DNA of 53,914 nucleotides, from assembly GCA_046546095.1 (NCBI GenBank), contig JBKGYK010000011.1:1-53914 (forward strand), read 5' to 3'. Source of the DNA: JAQIBY01 sp046546095 (GTDB taxonomy: Bacteria > Bacteroidota > Bacteroidia > Bacteroidales > ML635J-15). The translations under genes were made by a program, and so were the position numbers. Below, piece after piece: positions 8,013 through 17,111 of this stretch. Below the pieces are notes generated by a model. That model ran no database searches and had not been told where the DNA came from. It saw only the letters and a list, made by a program, of their open reading frames with translations. Each line of letters starts with the position of its first letter. The stretch's first letter is position 1.

Positions 8013-11000
8013 ATGAAAGCCTTTCGACTAATACCCTTCTTTGCCCTTGTACTCTTAGGTATGAACACATTTTCCCAGTCGCCTGTGATTGTTGATGAAC
8101 CTTCAAGTAAAATCATTTGCACCGGTTCATCTGTGGTTTTTGTCGTAGAAGCCACAGGCTCTGAACCGTTAAGTTATGAGTGGTTTCTCGATGACACTTC
8201 CATTGGAAATAATAATGACACACTTTCTATAGCATCCGTAAGCGAAGCTGATGAAGGCAGCTATCACTGCATTGTCAGCAATGGAGAAGGAAGCGCACAA
8301 ACCAATGATTTCCAGCTTACCGTCATTTCTGATGCTCCGGAAATCACAGGCAGCAGCGGTGGTGGCAGCCATTGTGAAGGAGCTTATCTGCAGATCCAGG
8401 TAACAACCACAGGGGAAGCACTGTCCTACTCCTGGACAAAAGACGGAGAACCCATTCCTGAATTCGGCCCTTTGGTTACAATCAACTCGCTTTCCCCGGA
8501 TGATGCCGGCACTTACCAGTGTATTGCCACCAATGCCTGCGGTTCAGATAGTGCGGATATCATTTTGGAAACATTAGAAGAACCCGGGATCATCAGTCCG
8601 CCTGAGTCCCTGACCGTTTGCGAAGGTGAAGAAGCGGAATTTTCTGTTCTGGCTGCAGGAACAGATGTTTCCTACCAGTGGTATTTTGATGACTCCCCCC
8701 TGGATGGCGCCACTTCTTCTGAGTTAATCATACCAAACATTCAACAGGAAAACAGCGGAATGATTCGCTGTGTCATATCCAATGCATGTGGTGCTGATAC
8801 CAGCGGGCAGGTCAGTCTGAATGTCAATACCACTGCACAGATAACGGCCCATCCGTCCAGTGGTGATTATTGCCTTGGTGAAGAAATCACACTTTTATCA
8901 ACAGCCACAGGTACTCAGCCCATTGCCAGACAATGGTATCTCAATGATTCTCCTGTCTCCGACTCAACAGAAAGTACACTGACGGTAACTACCCAACCCG
9001 GTGATACGGCTTATTACTATGCTGCCTATATGAACACATGTGGAACCGCTTATTCAGACAGTGCAGTAATCTCCACCAATATGCCGCCGGCCATCACAGA
9101 ACAACCTGAGCCACAAACTGTCTGCCTCAACGATACCCTCGGATTGACAATAAAGGCCAATGGGTTTCAACCCATGTATTTTCAATGGCAGCGGGCAGGA
9201 GCGGATATTGATGACGACAACGCCAGCGGTGTAAATACCGCCAATCTCACTATAGAAAACATCAATGAAGGCCAGAGTGGGTTGTATTCATGTATTGCAT
9301 GGAACGACTGCGGTGAAGCTTTCTCCGACACAGTGGAAGTAGAAATCATCTTACCACCGGATATCGTCTCTCAACCCGATGCACTCACTGTATGTGAAGG
9401 CGAAGATGCAAGCATGGAAATGATTATACAGGGTAACCAGCCCTTTGACTTTTTGTGGATACATGACGAGTCCTCCGATACGGTAAGTACTGCGGAGGTT
9501 TTGAGTTTATCCGATATCCAGGCAAGTGATGCCGGCAATTATTTCTGTACAGTATCCAATCAGTGTGCAGATGTAACTTCCAATGCAGCGGAACTTGAAG
9601 TTCTCACGTATCCGGAATTTACCACCCAGCCTGTAGAAACAGATGCCTGCCACGGTGACAGTATAGCCCTCGAAGTTCAAACCGGCGGCACAGGCCCCAT
9701 CAACCTGATGTGGTTTAAAAACCAGTCAGCCCTGACCAGTGAAACAGACAGCTTACTTGAATTTGATCCGGCAGAAACGCTGGAAACAGGCTACTACATG
9801 TGTGTTGCCGATAACATCTGCGGCATCACCGAAAGTGATGAAGTCCTGGTAAACATTGGCACAGCACCCTCCATTACCTGGAATCCGGTAGGATATGACT
9901 TATGTGAAAACGAGACACTGGAACTTCTGGCTGATGCACAGGGAGAAAATGTTTTTTATCAATGGTATGTCAATGATCAGCCCATACCCGGACAAAATGA
10001 CACCAGTCTGTTCATGCCTTATGTCAACGACAGCCTTTCCGGGGATTTCTATTTCCAGGCATACAACGGTTGTGCTACCGTTAATTCTGATACCGTTGCA
10101 GTAAATATTGCCCCGGCACCTGAGATTGACATAGGAGAAGATACAGAACTCTGCGACGGGGATGAGCTAACACTTTCTGCCGACGGTGATATCCAGTCAT
10201 ACAGCTGGAATAACGGTGAAAGCACTTCAGCTACCTTTACCGTAACAGAAACAGGCCAGCACAGCCTGGCTGCGGTAGGAGAAAACGGATGCACGGGATA
10301 TGATACGGTAAGTGTGATATTTCATCCTTACCATTATGTAAATCTTCCGGCAGACGGTAGTTATTGCGGACCACAGACCCTGGATGCAGAGGAAGGTGCG
10401 TACTCCTATAGCTGGAACACAGGATCAACCAGCAGCAGCATAGAGGTTAGCGAAAGCGGACAGTATTATGTAACCACTGAAGGGGATGCATTTGGCTGCC
10501 AGTACAGCGACACGGTAAACCTGACAATACTGGAACAACCCGAAGTTGATCTGGGTCCGGATCAGAGCATCAGTGTGGATTCCACCCTGGAGATATGCTC
10601 CCCGGGAGAATATTTCATGTATAACTGGAGCAATGGCTCCACAGATTCCTGCGCAATATATTCGGGAAGCTTTTTTGGCCCCGGCACTCATGATGTATGG
10701 CTAACAGTAGGTCTTGAAAACGGATGCACAGACACAGACAGCATACAACTTACCGTGGAAAGCGGAGATGCAGTTGAACAATTAATGGCAGGAGAATACC
10801 TGACGTTATACCCCAACCCGGCAGAATCACAGATAAACTTAGAATACAAACTGAACGAAACGGCCAAATCAGCAAAAATCATCAATCTGAACGGGCAGAC
10901 CATCTTTCATACTGCACTCAACAGCAGCAGTAACATCAGGGGAATCGACCTGAGCAGACTTCCTGCAGGTGTGTATATACTTCGGTTATCAACAAGTCAA

Positions 11001-11033
11001 CGGCAGTTGAATTTCAAATTCATCAAACAATAG
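8013..11033 (+). CDS. Giant Ig-repeat surface protein with T9SS C-terminal sorting domain
   Basis: A 1006-residue secreted protein. Signal peptide residues 1-22 (ending NTFS-Q). Eight Ig-like domains of about 83 residues follow (roughly 25-700), each with CxG on strand B, a core Trp (YxW or QW), and DxGxYxC or a variant on strand F. Three shorter PKD/CHU_C-like domains come next (about 700-915; repeated SYSWNNG, SYSWNTG, YNWSNG). The last about 75 residues form a type A T9SS sorting domain: LYPNPAESQINLEY, NLNGQTI, LPAGVYILRL, ending KFIKQ. The protein should cross the outer membrane by T9SS and be surface-anchored or released; adhesion is likely but unproven. It lies six bases upstream of ftsX, although it is unlikely to share its function. 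Cysteine use differs between domains (see findings). Confidence 0.92.
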   Translation: MKAFRLIPFFALVLLGMNTFSQSPVIVDEPSSKIICTGSSVVFVVEATGSEPLSYEWFLDDTSIGNNNDTLSIASVSEADEGSYHCIVSNGEGSAQTNDFQLTVISDAPEITGSSGGGSHCEGAYLQIQVTTTGEALSYSWTKDGEPIPEFGPLVTINSLSPDDAGTYQCIATNACGSDSADIILETLEEPGIISPPESLTVCEGEEAEFSVLAAGTDVSYQWYFDDSPLDGATSSELIIPNIQQENSGMIRCVISNACGADTSGQVSLNVNTTAQITAHPSSGDYCLGEEITLLSTATGTQPIARQWYLNDSPVSDSTESTLTVTTQPGDTAYYYAAYMNTCGTAYSDSAVISTNMPPAITEQPEPQTVCLNDTLGLTIKANGFQPMYFQWQRAGADIDDDNASGVNTANLTIENINEGQSGLYSCIAWNDCGEAFSDTVEVEIILPPDIVSQPDALTVCEGEDASMEMIIQGNQPFDFLWIHDESSDTVSTAEVLSLSDIQASDAGNYFCTVSNQCADVTSNAAELEVLTYPEFTTQPVETDACHGDSIALEVQTGGTGPINLMWFKNQSALTSETDSLLEFDPAETLETGYYMCVADNICGITESDEVLVNIGTAPSITWNPVGYDLCENETLELLADAQGENVFYQWYVNDQPIPGQNDTSLFMPYVNDSLSGDFYFQAYNGCATVNSDTVAVNIAPAPEIDIGEDTELCDGDELTLSADGDIQSYSWNNGESTSATFTVTETGQHSLAAVGENGCTGYDTVSVIFHPYHYVNLPADGSYCGPQTLDAEEGAYSYSWNTGSTSSSIEVSESGQYYVTTEGDAFGCQYSDTVNLTILEQPEVDLGPDQSISVDSTLEICSPGEYFMYNWSNGSTDSCAIYSGSFFGPGTHDVWLTVGLENGCTDTDSIQLTVESGDAVEQLMAGEYLTLYPNPAESQINLEYKLNETAKSAKIINLNGQTIFHTALNSSSNIRGIDLSRLPAGVYILRLSTSQRQLNFKFIKQ

Positions 11034-11039
11034 CTTATC

Positions 11040-11927
11040 ATGGCAAGAAAAAACAAAGAGCGAAAAATTTTCAAAGGCAGAATCAGGGGTGCAGTTGTCA
11101 CCACTGTACTGAGCATGACCCTGGTTTTGTTTTTACTCGGCATTGTAGGCTACCTGCTGCTCAACGCCCAGCGCTTATCTGAGCATGTAAAGGAAAATAT
11201 CAACCTAAGCGTCAGGCTCAAAGATGAGGCCAGGGATCCGGAAGTCATTGCCTTTAAAAAGAAACTCGACAAGCTCAGTTTCGTCAGATATACTGAATTC
11301 ATCACGAAACAGGAAGCCGCCAAAGATCTGGAAGAAGACCTTGGTGAAGATTTCATTGACATTCTGGACTATAATCCATTGTGGGGCACAATTGATGTCT
11401 ACCTGCAATCCGAATATGCCAATCCTGATTCTGTGCAGATGATTGAAAGCCGGATGATGGATTATGAAAATCTTGTAAAAGAGGTAAGCTATCAGAAAGA
11501 CCTGCTATATGCGGTGAACAATAACATCCGAAACATCAGCCTGGTTTTTCTGGGTTTTGCCGCACTCCTGCTGTTGATTTCTTTTGCCCTGATTAACAAT
11601 ACCATCAGGCTAATGGTTTATTCACGAAGGTTTTTGATCAGAACCATGCAGCTTGTTGGTGCATCGAAAGCCTTTATCCGAAGGCCGTTTATCTGGCGCG
11701 GCATTTCAGAAGGAATAATTTCCGCCCTGCTTGCCAGCGGACTGCTGGTAGCACTTATTAACCTGATGCACAAGGAGTTCTCTGACATCATCAGCATCAG
11801 TGAAATCCGGGTTATGATACCGCTTTTTGCCATAGTATTAGGTTTGGGAATAATAATTTCGTATATTTCGACGCTTTTATCAGTCAATAAATATTTGAGA
11901 ATAAAACCGGAAAATTTGTATTACTAA
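11040..11927 (+). CDS. ftsX: Cell division ABC-transporter permease-like protein FtsX
   Basis: A 295-residue inner-membrane protein with the FtsX layout: a cytoplasmic basic N-terminus, TM1 (about 20-42), a periplasmic domain (about 45-165; VRYTEFITKQEAAKDLEEDLGEDFIDIL), then three TM segments (about 170-190, 222-242, 262-282). FtsX with FtsE activates peptidoglycan hydrolases at the septum. ftsE is not in this window, which is normal for Bacteroidota where the two are often apart. It overlaps the DUF3098 gene by one base (TAATG) and heads the conserved ftsX–DUF3098–uppP–truB–queA order. Confidence 0.93.
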   Translation: MARKNKERKIFKGRIRGAVVTTVLSMTLVLFLLGIVGYLLLNAQRLSEHVKENINLSVRLKDEARDPEVIAFKKKLDKLSFVRYTEFITKQEAAKDLEEDLGEDFIDILDYNPLWGTIDVYLQSEYANPDSVQMIESRMMDYENLVKEVSYQKDLLYAVNNNIRNISLVFLGFAALLLLISFALINNTIRLMVYSRRFLIRTMQLVGASKAFIRRPFIWRGISEGIISALLASGLLVALINLMHKEFSDIISISEIRVMIPLFAIVLGLGIIISYISTLLSVNKYLRIKPENLYY

Positions 11928-12205
11928 TGGCAAAAAAAGGACAAAAAAACAAAAACGAGGACAAAAATATATTTGCGCTGGATAAGTCAAATTATATCCT
12001 GATGGCAATAGGATTTGCAATCATCATTATTGGCTTTATACTCATGTCCGGAGGCCGCAATGACGATCCGAATGTTTTTAATGAAGCAATGTTCAGCACA
12101 AGACGACTTACCATTGCTCCGATCACAATACTTATCGGATTTATTGTGGAGTTTTATGCCATCTTTAAAACACCCAAATCACCTGAAGAAAAATCCGCAA
12201 ACTAG
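11927..12205 (+). CDS. DUF3098 small membrane protein
   Basis: A 92-residue protein with a lysine-rich N-terminus (MAKKGQKNKNEDKN), two TM segments (about 25-41 and 66-84) and the family motif LMSGGRNDDPNVFNE between them. DUF3098 is found almost only in Bacteroidota between ftsX and uppP, as here; no function is established. Its start ATG overlaps the ftsX stop codon, so the two are probably translationally coupled, which hints at an envelope or division role. Confidence 0.9.
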   Translation: MAKKGQKNKNEDKNIFALDKSNYILMAIGFAIIIIGFILMSGGRNDDPNVFNEAMFSTRRLTIAPITILIGFIVEFYAIFKTPKSPEEKSAN

Positions 12206-12220
12206 TTTCAGTAATTTCTT

Positions 12221-13006
12221 ATGGAGTGGTTTGAAGCACTGATCCTGGGTATCATACAGGGTCTGACAGAGTTTTTGCCCGTGAGCAGTTCTGGACATCT
12301 CGAAATCGGCAAAGCCCTGTTTGGGATTAAGGGAGAAGAAAACATCTATTTCACCATAGTTGTCCATGGCGCTACCGTGCTCAGTACCATTGTCGTATTG
12401 TGGCAGGAAGTAAAACGCCTTATCACCGGCAGCTTACAGTTCAGGTATAACGATGAGACCAAAACGGTACTGAAAATTCTGGTATCCATGATTCCTGTTG
12501 GTATTGTCGGTGTGTTTTTCAAAGATGATATCAAGCAGTTTTTCAACGGAGAAAACATGCCATTCGTTGGAAGCATGCTGCTTGTTACTGCCGTGCTTTT
12601 GGCATTCACACATGTTTTTAACAGCAGGGCAAAAAAGATTTCATACAGCAACGCTTTTGTGATTGGAATTGCTCAGTCACTGGCTGTACTTCCGGGCATC
12701 AGCAGATCAGGTGCAACCATATCCACAGGTCTGATTCTTGGCAACAAAAAGGCTGAAGTTGCCAAATTTTCTTTCCTGATGGTTTTGATTCCCATCATCG
12801 GTGAAAACCTGCTGAATATTTTCACGGGAGAACTCAGCAGCGCAAGTGGAATGCCTGCCATGCCTCTGATTATCGGATTTATTGCCGCATTTACATCAGG
12901 CTATTTTGCCTGCAAATGGATGTTGTCAATTGTCAAAAAAGGAAAACTCATATGGTTTGCCTTATATTGCGCTGTCATTGGTGGTATAGTAATTTTATTC
13001 ATGTAA
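12221..13006 (+). CDS. uppP: Undecaprenyl-diphosphatase UppP/BacA
   Basis: A 261-residue polytopic membrane protein. Both active-site signatures are present: GLTEFLPVSSSGHL (residues 14-27) and PGISRSGAT (158-166). It dephosphorylates undecaprenyl diphosphate to the monophosphate carrier for peptidoglycan and other envelope polymers, and overproduction gives bacitracin resistance in other species. It lies 15 bases after the DUF3098 gene, and its stop codon is directly followed by the truB start with no gap. Confidence 0.96.
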   Translation: MEWFEALILGIIQGLTEFLPVSSSGHLEIGKALFGIKGEENIYFTIVVHGATVLSTIVVLWQEVKRLITGSLQFRYNDETKTVLKILVSMIPVGIVGVFFKDDIKQFFNGENMPFVGSMLLVTAVLLAFTHVFNSRAKKISYSNAFVIGIAQSLAVLPGISRSGATISTGLILGNKKAEVAKFSFLMVLIPIIGENLLNIFTGELSSASGMPAMPLIIGFIAAFTSGYFACKWMLSIVKKGKLIWFALYCAVIGGIVILFM

Positions 13007-13711
13007 ATGGAATTATTCAGTGAACATACCCGGGATTTCCAGACCGGCGTGTTGATCCCTGTCAACAAGCCGCTGGACTGGACATCCTTTGATGTGGTAA
13101 ACAAAATCAAATACCTGCTGAAATACCAGCGCAATATTCCCAAAATCAAAATCGGGCATGCCGGTACGCTGGACCCACGGGCAACAGGTTTATTACTCAT
13201 CTGCACGGGCAAAGCAACCAAACAAATTGAAAGCCTGCAGGATATGCCAAAAACCTATATCGCAACGCTTCGTCTTGGTGCTACCACACCATCTTTTGAC
13301 AGCGAAACAGAAATCAATCAGAAATTTCCTTACGAGCATATCTCTCAGGAAGTATTTCAAAATAGTCTGAAATCATTTACCGGCCTAATTACACAAACCC
13401 CGCCGGACTACTCCGCTTTGCATGTCAATGGCACACGTGCATACAAAATGGCAAGAAAAGGAGAAAAAACAAATCTCAAAGAACGGCAGGTTACAATTGA
13501 CAATATTGAACTTTTGAAATTCGATAAACCTTTTGTTAGCATTTCTGTTACCTGTCACAAAGGCACTTATATACGCGCACTGGCCAATGATATCGGCAAA
13601 GTGCTGGATTCTGGTGCATATCTTGAAGCATTGACCAGAACACAAATCGGAAATTATCGTCTTGAAAAAGCTTATGATCTGGAAATAATCGAAAAACTAA
13701 TAAAAAAATGA
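13007..13711 (+). CDS. truB: tRNA pseudouridine(55) synthase TruB
   Basis: A 234-residue protein containing the TruB catalytic block GHAGTLDPRATGLLLICTGKATK with the nucleophile Asp56, preceded by NKPLDWTSFDVVNKIK and followed by PPDYSALHVNGTRAYKMARKG. It makes pseudouridine at position 55 in the T-loop of tRNAs. The C-terminal RNA-binding PUA domain of longer TruB proteins is reduced or absent, as usual in the shorter subgroup. ATG follows the uppP stop codon immediately, so translation is probably coupled. Confidence 0.96.
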   Translation: MELFSEHTRDFQTGVLIPVNKPLDWTSFDVVNKIKYLLKYQRNIPKIKIGHAGTLDPRATGLLLICTGKATKQIESLQDMPKTYIATLRLGATTPSFDSETEINQKFPYEHISQEVFQNSLKSFTGLITQTPPDYSALHVNGTRAYKMARKGEKTNLKERQVTIDNIELLKFDKPFVSISVTCHKGTYIRALANDIGKVLDSGAYLEALTRTQIGNYRLEKAYDLEIIEKLIKK

Positions 13712-13806
13712 AACCTTTTTACAATTTATCTGTATAAGCAGAAGTTTATGTTTAAGTAAAAGGAGTTCAACAAATTGGTATCAAAACTTAACAGGAAGTT
13801 GTTTTT

Positions 13807-14856
13807 ATGAAATTATCACAATTCAAGTATAACCTGCCGGAAGAGCTGATCGCTTTGCATCCGGCAAAAAACAGAGATGAATCAAGGCTCATGGTTTTAC
13901 ACCGTGAAAGTGGCAAAATTGAACACAGGATTTTTAAAGATGTAAAAGAATATTTCTCAGACAGAGATACCATGGTATTCAACGACACCAAAGTTTTTCC
14001 GGCCAGATTATACGGCAACAAGGAGAAAACAGGTGCCCAGATTGAAGTGTTTTTGCTCAGAGAACTTAACCGTGAGCAGCGCCTGTGGGATGTTTTGGTT
14101 GACCCCGCACGAAAAATCCGCATTGGCAACAAGCTTTTCTTCGGAGAAAATGAAGGCCTGGTTGCTGAAGTCATCGACAATACAACATCCCGGGGAAGAA
14201 CATTGAGATTTCTCTATGACGGCCCCTACGAGGAATTCAAACAAACCCTGTACAGCCTGGGAGAAACACCACTGCCCAAATTTATCAACCGGGCGGTTGA
14301 AACCGATGATAAAGAAAGATATCAAACCATATTCGCACAAAAAGAAGGCGCTGTTGCAGCTCCCACAGCAGGCATGCACTTTAGTCGCGAACTGATGAAA
14401 AGACTTGAAATCATCGGTGTGAATTTTGGTTTTATTACCCTGCATGTAGGCCTGGGAAATTTCCGTGGCGTTGATGTCGAGGATCTCACCAAACATAAAA
14501 TGGACAGCGAAGAAATTGTTATCCCACAGGAAACTGTGGATATGGTGAACAAGGCAAAAGAACAAAAACGTCAGGTTTGTGCTGTGGGAACCACTGTGCT
14601 CAGAACCCTGGAAAGCAGCAAATCCACCATGGGCATGCTGAAACCATACGAAGGATGGACCAACCTGTTTATATTTCCACCTTACGAAGTGCAGATACCA
14701 ACAAGCATGATTACCAACTTCCACCTGCCAAAATCCACCCTGATGATGATGGTTTCGGCATTTGCAGGTTATGAAAACCTCATGCACGCTTATAAAGTGG
14801 CCATAGAAGAAAAATACAGATTCGGAACATACGGCGACGCAATGTTAATCATATAA
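13807..14856 (+). CDS. queA: S-adenosylmethionine:tRNA ribosyltransferase-isomerase QueA
   Basis: A 349-residue protein of the usual QueA length. Family blocks are visible: FKYNLPEELIALHPA at the N-terminus, MVFNDTKVFPARLYGNK, the strongly conserved GAVAAPTAGMHFS (about residues 181-193), ITLHVGLGNFRGV, and the C-terminal HLPKSTLMMMVSAFAG. It transfers the ribosyl part of SAM to preQ1-modified tRNA to form epoxyqueuosine. The other queuosine genes are not in the window. A 95-base gap after truB may contain a promoter, but I see no consensus element. prfB starts 15 bases after the queA stop. Confidence 0.97.
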   Translation: MKLSQFKYNLPEELIALHPAKNRDESRLMVLHRESGKIEHRIFKDVKEYFSDRDTMVFNDTKVFPARLYGNKEKTGAQIEVFLLRELNREQRLWDVLVDPARKIRIGNKLFFGENEGLVAEVIDNTTSRGRTLRFLYDGPYEEFKQTLYSLGETPLPKFINRAVETDDKERYQTIFAQKEGAVAAPTAGMHFSRELMKRLEIIGVNFGFITLHVGLGNFRGVDVEDLTKHKMDSEEIVIPQETVDMVNKAKEQKRQVCAVGTTVLRTLESSKSTMGMLKPYEGWTNLFIFPPYEVQIPTSMITNFHLPKSTLMMMVSAFAGYENLMHAYKVAIEEKYRFGTYGDAMLII

Positions 14857-14871
14857 AATCAACGTTTCATT

Positions 14872-15964
14872 ATGGTGAGTACCGATCAGCTTAAAGAGCT
14901 TCAGGATAGACTGGAAGCCCTGAGGGGGTATCTTTGACATAGATGCCCGTATTGAAAAAGTCAAAACACTGGAAAAAGAAAGCCAGGCTCCTGATTTTTG
15001 GGACAATCCCGATGAAGCCCAGAAGCTTCTCAAAAAAATTGCATCAGAAAAACAGTGGGTCAAAGCGTATGATGATGTAAAAACCCAACTTGAAGATCTC
15101 GAAGTGCTGCTTGATTTTGCCGATGACGGAGAAGCAGGTGAACAAGAGGTGGAAAATGTATATCTCAAAGCCACCCAAGCCATGGAAAACCTTGAGCTTA
15201 AAAACATGCTCCGCAATGATGAAGACAGCATGGATGCAGTGATGACAATCAATGCAGGAGCAGGTGGCACGGAAAGCAATGACTGGGCCGAAATGCTCAT
15301 GCGCATGTATCTGCGCTGGGGAGAACGCAACAATTACAGCATTAAGCAAATCCACATGACCGAAGGTGACCAGGTAGGCATCAAGTCTGTAACACTGGAA
15401 TTCACGGGTGAGTTTGCCTATGGATATCTCAAATCCGAAAATGGTGTGCACCGGCTCGTAAGGCTGTCTCCTTTTGACTCAGCACATAAACGCCATACCT
15501 CCTTTGCCTCTGTTTTTGTGTATCCACTTGTAGACGAAAGCATCAACATCGAAATCAATCCGGGGGACATTGAATGGGATACTTTCCGAAGCAGCGGTGC
15601 CGGAGGACAGGGTGTAAACAAAATCGAAAGCGGCGTGAGGCTGAATCACATTCCTACCGGCATTTCCATTGAAAATACGGAAACACGCTCACAACCTAAA
15701 AACAAACAAAATGCCATGCGACTGCTCAAATCTCAACTGTATGAACTGGAGTTGAGAAAACAGATGGAAGACAAAAGCAAACTGGAAGAAGGTAAGAAAA
15801 AAATCGAATGGGGTTCACAAATCCGTTCCTATGTAATGCATCCGTACAAAATGGTGAAAGACCTGCGCACAAACCATGAAACGGGTAACGTGCAGGCCGT
15901 AATGGACGGTGATCTTAATCCATTTATCAAATCATACCTGATGGAGTTTGGCGGAAAATTGTAA
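14872..15964 (+). CDS. prfB: Peptide chain release factor 2, expressed by programmed +1 frameshift
   Basis: A 363-residue product assembled from two frames: 14872-14934 (21 codons, MVSTDQLKEL... to CTT) and 14936-15964 (342 codons and stop). The in-frame TGA at 14935-14937 is bypassed by the classic RF2 autoregulatory frameshift (separate entry). RF2 identity is shown by the SPF anticodon-like tripeptide (about residues 199-201, RLSPFDSAHK) and the GGQ catalytic motif (about 244-246, GAGGQGVNK). RF2 releases the peptide at UGA and UAA. A gene caller that ignores recoding would start at an internal ATG (15104) and lose the N-terminal domain. It ends the queA-containing run; about 220 bases without a gene follow, in which I see no clear terminator. 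Confidence 0.97.
14923..14938 (+). promoter_or_regulatory. RF2 programmed +1 frameshift site
   Basis: The sequence AGGGGGTATCTTTGAC holds an internal Shine-Dalgarno-like AGGGGG (14923-14928), a three-base spacer TAT, the slippery CTT (14932-14934), the stop TGA and the following C. This is identical in layout to the Escherichia coli prfB site. When RF2 is scarce the ribosome stalls at TGA, tRNA-Leu slips from CUU to UUU, and reading continues at GAC. Confidence 0.97.
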
Positions 15965-16186
15965 ACCACAATAATAATTCATATACATTAGTCATGCTTA
16001 CCGGTGAAACATGTCAACAAAACGGCATTTTGACCCAATTTTCTCTTATACTGCTATTTTCAGGCTGATTTGTCGACATTCTTACAACCTGAATTCAATA
16101 AAACTCTTCATGTGCGATACAATTTCCATATCACACTTAACCTATACCCAAACTTTCATATCAATCAATCAGGTCTGTTTATATCA

Positions 16187-17077
16187 TTAAAGTTTCACAC
16201 TCTCATCCGGACATTCTGAATATTCATACTGTACTGTCAGGTGGGTTATATTAAATTCGTTTTTCAAACGCTCACTCAGCAAATTGGTTACCGTCTCTGT
16301 ATCAGAAACAGCCATATCGCTGCACAACTGAATGTGACACTCCAGAAACAATCGGTCATCATCCAGTGTCCAGGCATGCATATGATGTACATTGCATATC
16401 TCATCATGGGCTTCAATGCTTTCTGTAACCGCCTCCAAATCAAGTCCGGCAGGCGTTGATTGCATCAGGATATCAAAACTATGACGAAGAATTTTTACTG
16501 TATGATAAATGATATACAAGCCCACGCCCACTGTGATGACAGGATCAATCCAGAAAATTTCCCAGGCTGTGATGGCTATACCACCAAAAATCACAGCCAC
16601 TGATGACAGTGTATCTCCCATCAGGTGGAGGTATGCAGCTTTTATATTTATATTTCTGCCTTTATGCGGATTCAGAATAAAAACAGAAATTAGATTGGCA
16701 AGCAGGCCGATACCGGCAACGATAAGCATGAGCGGCCCTTTTACCGGCTCAGGATCAGCAAATCTTTTCGCCGCCTCAACAAAGAGTACACCGGATATAA
16801 CCACCAAAACGGCAGCGTTCAAAAAGGCTGCTATGATCTCTATCCGTTTATATCCAAAGGTTTTTCGCTCGTTGGCACGGCGTTTTCCGATTCTGCCGGC
16901 AAGCCATGCAACAAACACCGCCACAGCATCCCCAAAATTATGCAGTGCATCGGACAGTAGTGACAATGAATTGGACATCAGCCCGCCAACCACCTGTGCT
17001 GCTGTGATGACAAAATTCAACACAGTGGAAATCAGCAATCCCCGCTGACCTTTCTCTTCCTGTGAATGCTTATGCAT
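16187..17077 (-). CDS. Cation diffusion facilitator (CDF) exporter, ZnT-like
   Basis: A 296-residue protein with six TM segments and a C-terminal cytoplasmic domain (about 205-290). The metal site uses HxxxD in TM2 (SDALHNFGDAV) and HxxxD in TM5 (AYLHLMGDTL), the pattern of zinc-selective ZnT-type CDF proteins. The His-containing start MHKHSQEEK is short compared with ZnT loops. It exports zinc or a similar divalent ion from the cytoplasm against protons. The frame opens nine bases upstream at TTG; ATG 17077 is preferred. It is the last gene of a five-gene minus-strand cluster, 34 bases after the SagB-like gene. Confidence 0.92.
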   Translation of the reverse strand: MHKHSQEEKGQRGLLISTVLNFVITAAQVVGGLMSNSLSLLSDALHNFGDAVAVFVAWLAGRIGKRRANERKTFGYKRIEIIAAFLNAAVLVVISGVLFVEAAKRFADPEPVKGPLMLIVAGIGLLANLISVFILNPHKGRNINIKAAYLHLMGDTLSSVAVIFGGIAITAWEIFWIDPVITVGVGLYIIYHTVKILRHSFDILMQSTPAGLDLEAVTESIEAHDEICNVHHMHAWTLDDDRLFLECHIQLCSDMAVSDTETVTNLLSERLKNEFNITHLTVQYEYSECPDESVKL

Positions 17078-17111
17078 ATCTGCCAAACAGTCTACAGCCT
17101 AAATTGTTGTT

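Noticed and set aside
14008..14787. 259-residue open frame on the minus strand
   Set aside because: It is antisense to queA, rich in Cys, His and Phe as expected for a reverse reading of a coding strand, and has no homologous features.
14935..14937. prfB as a pseudogene broken by an in-frame stop
   Set aside because: The stop lies in the canonical programmed frameshift site and the rest of the frame is intact to the normal end.
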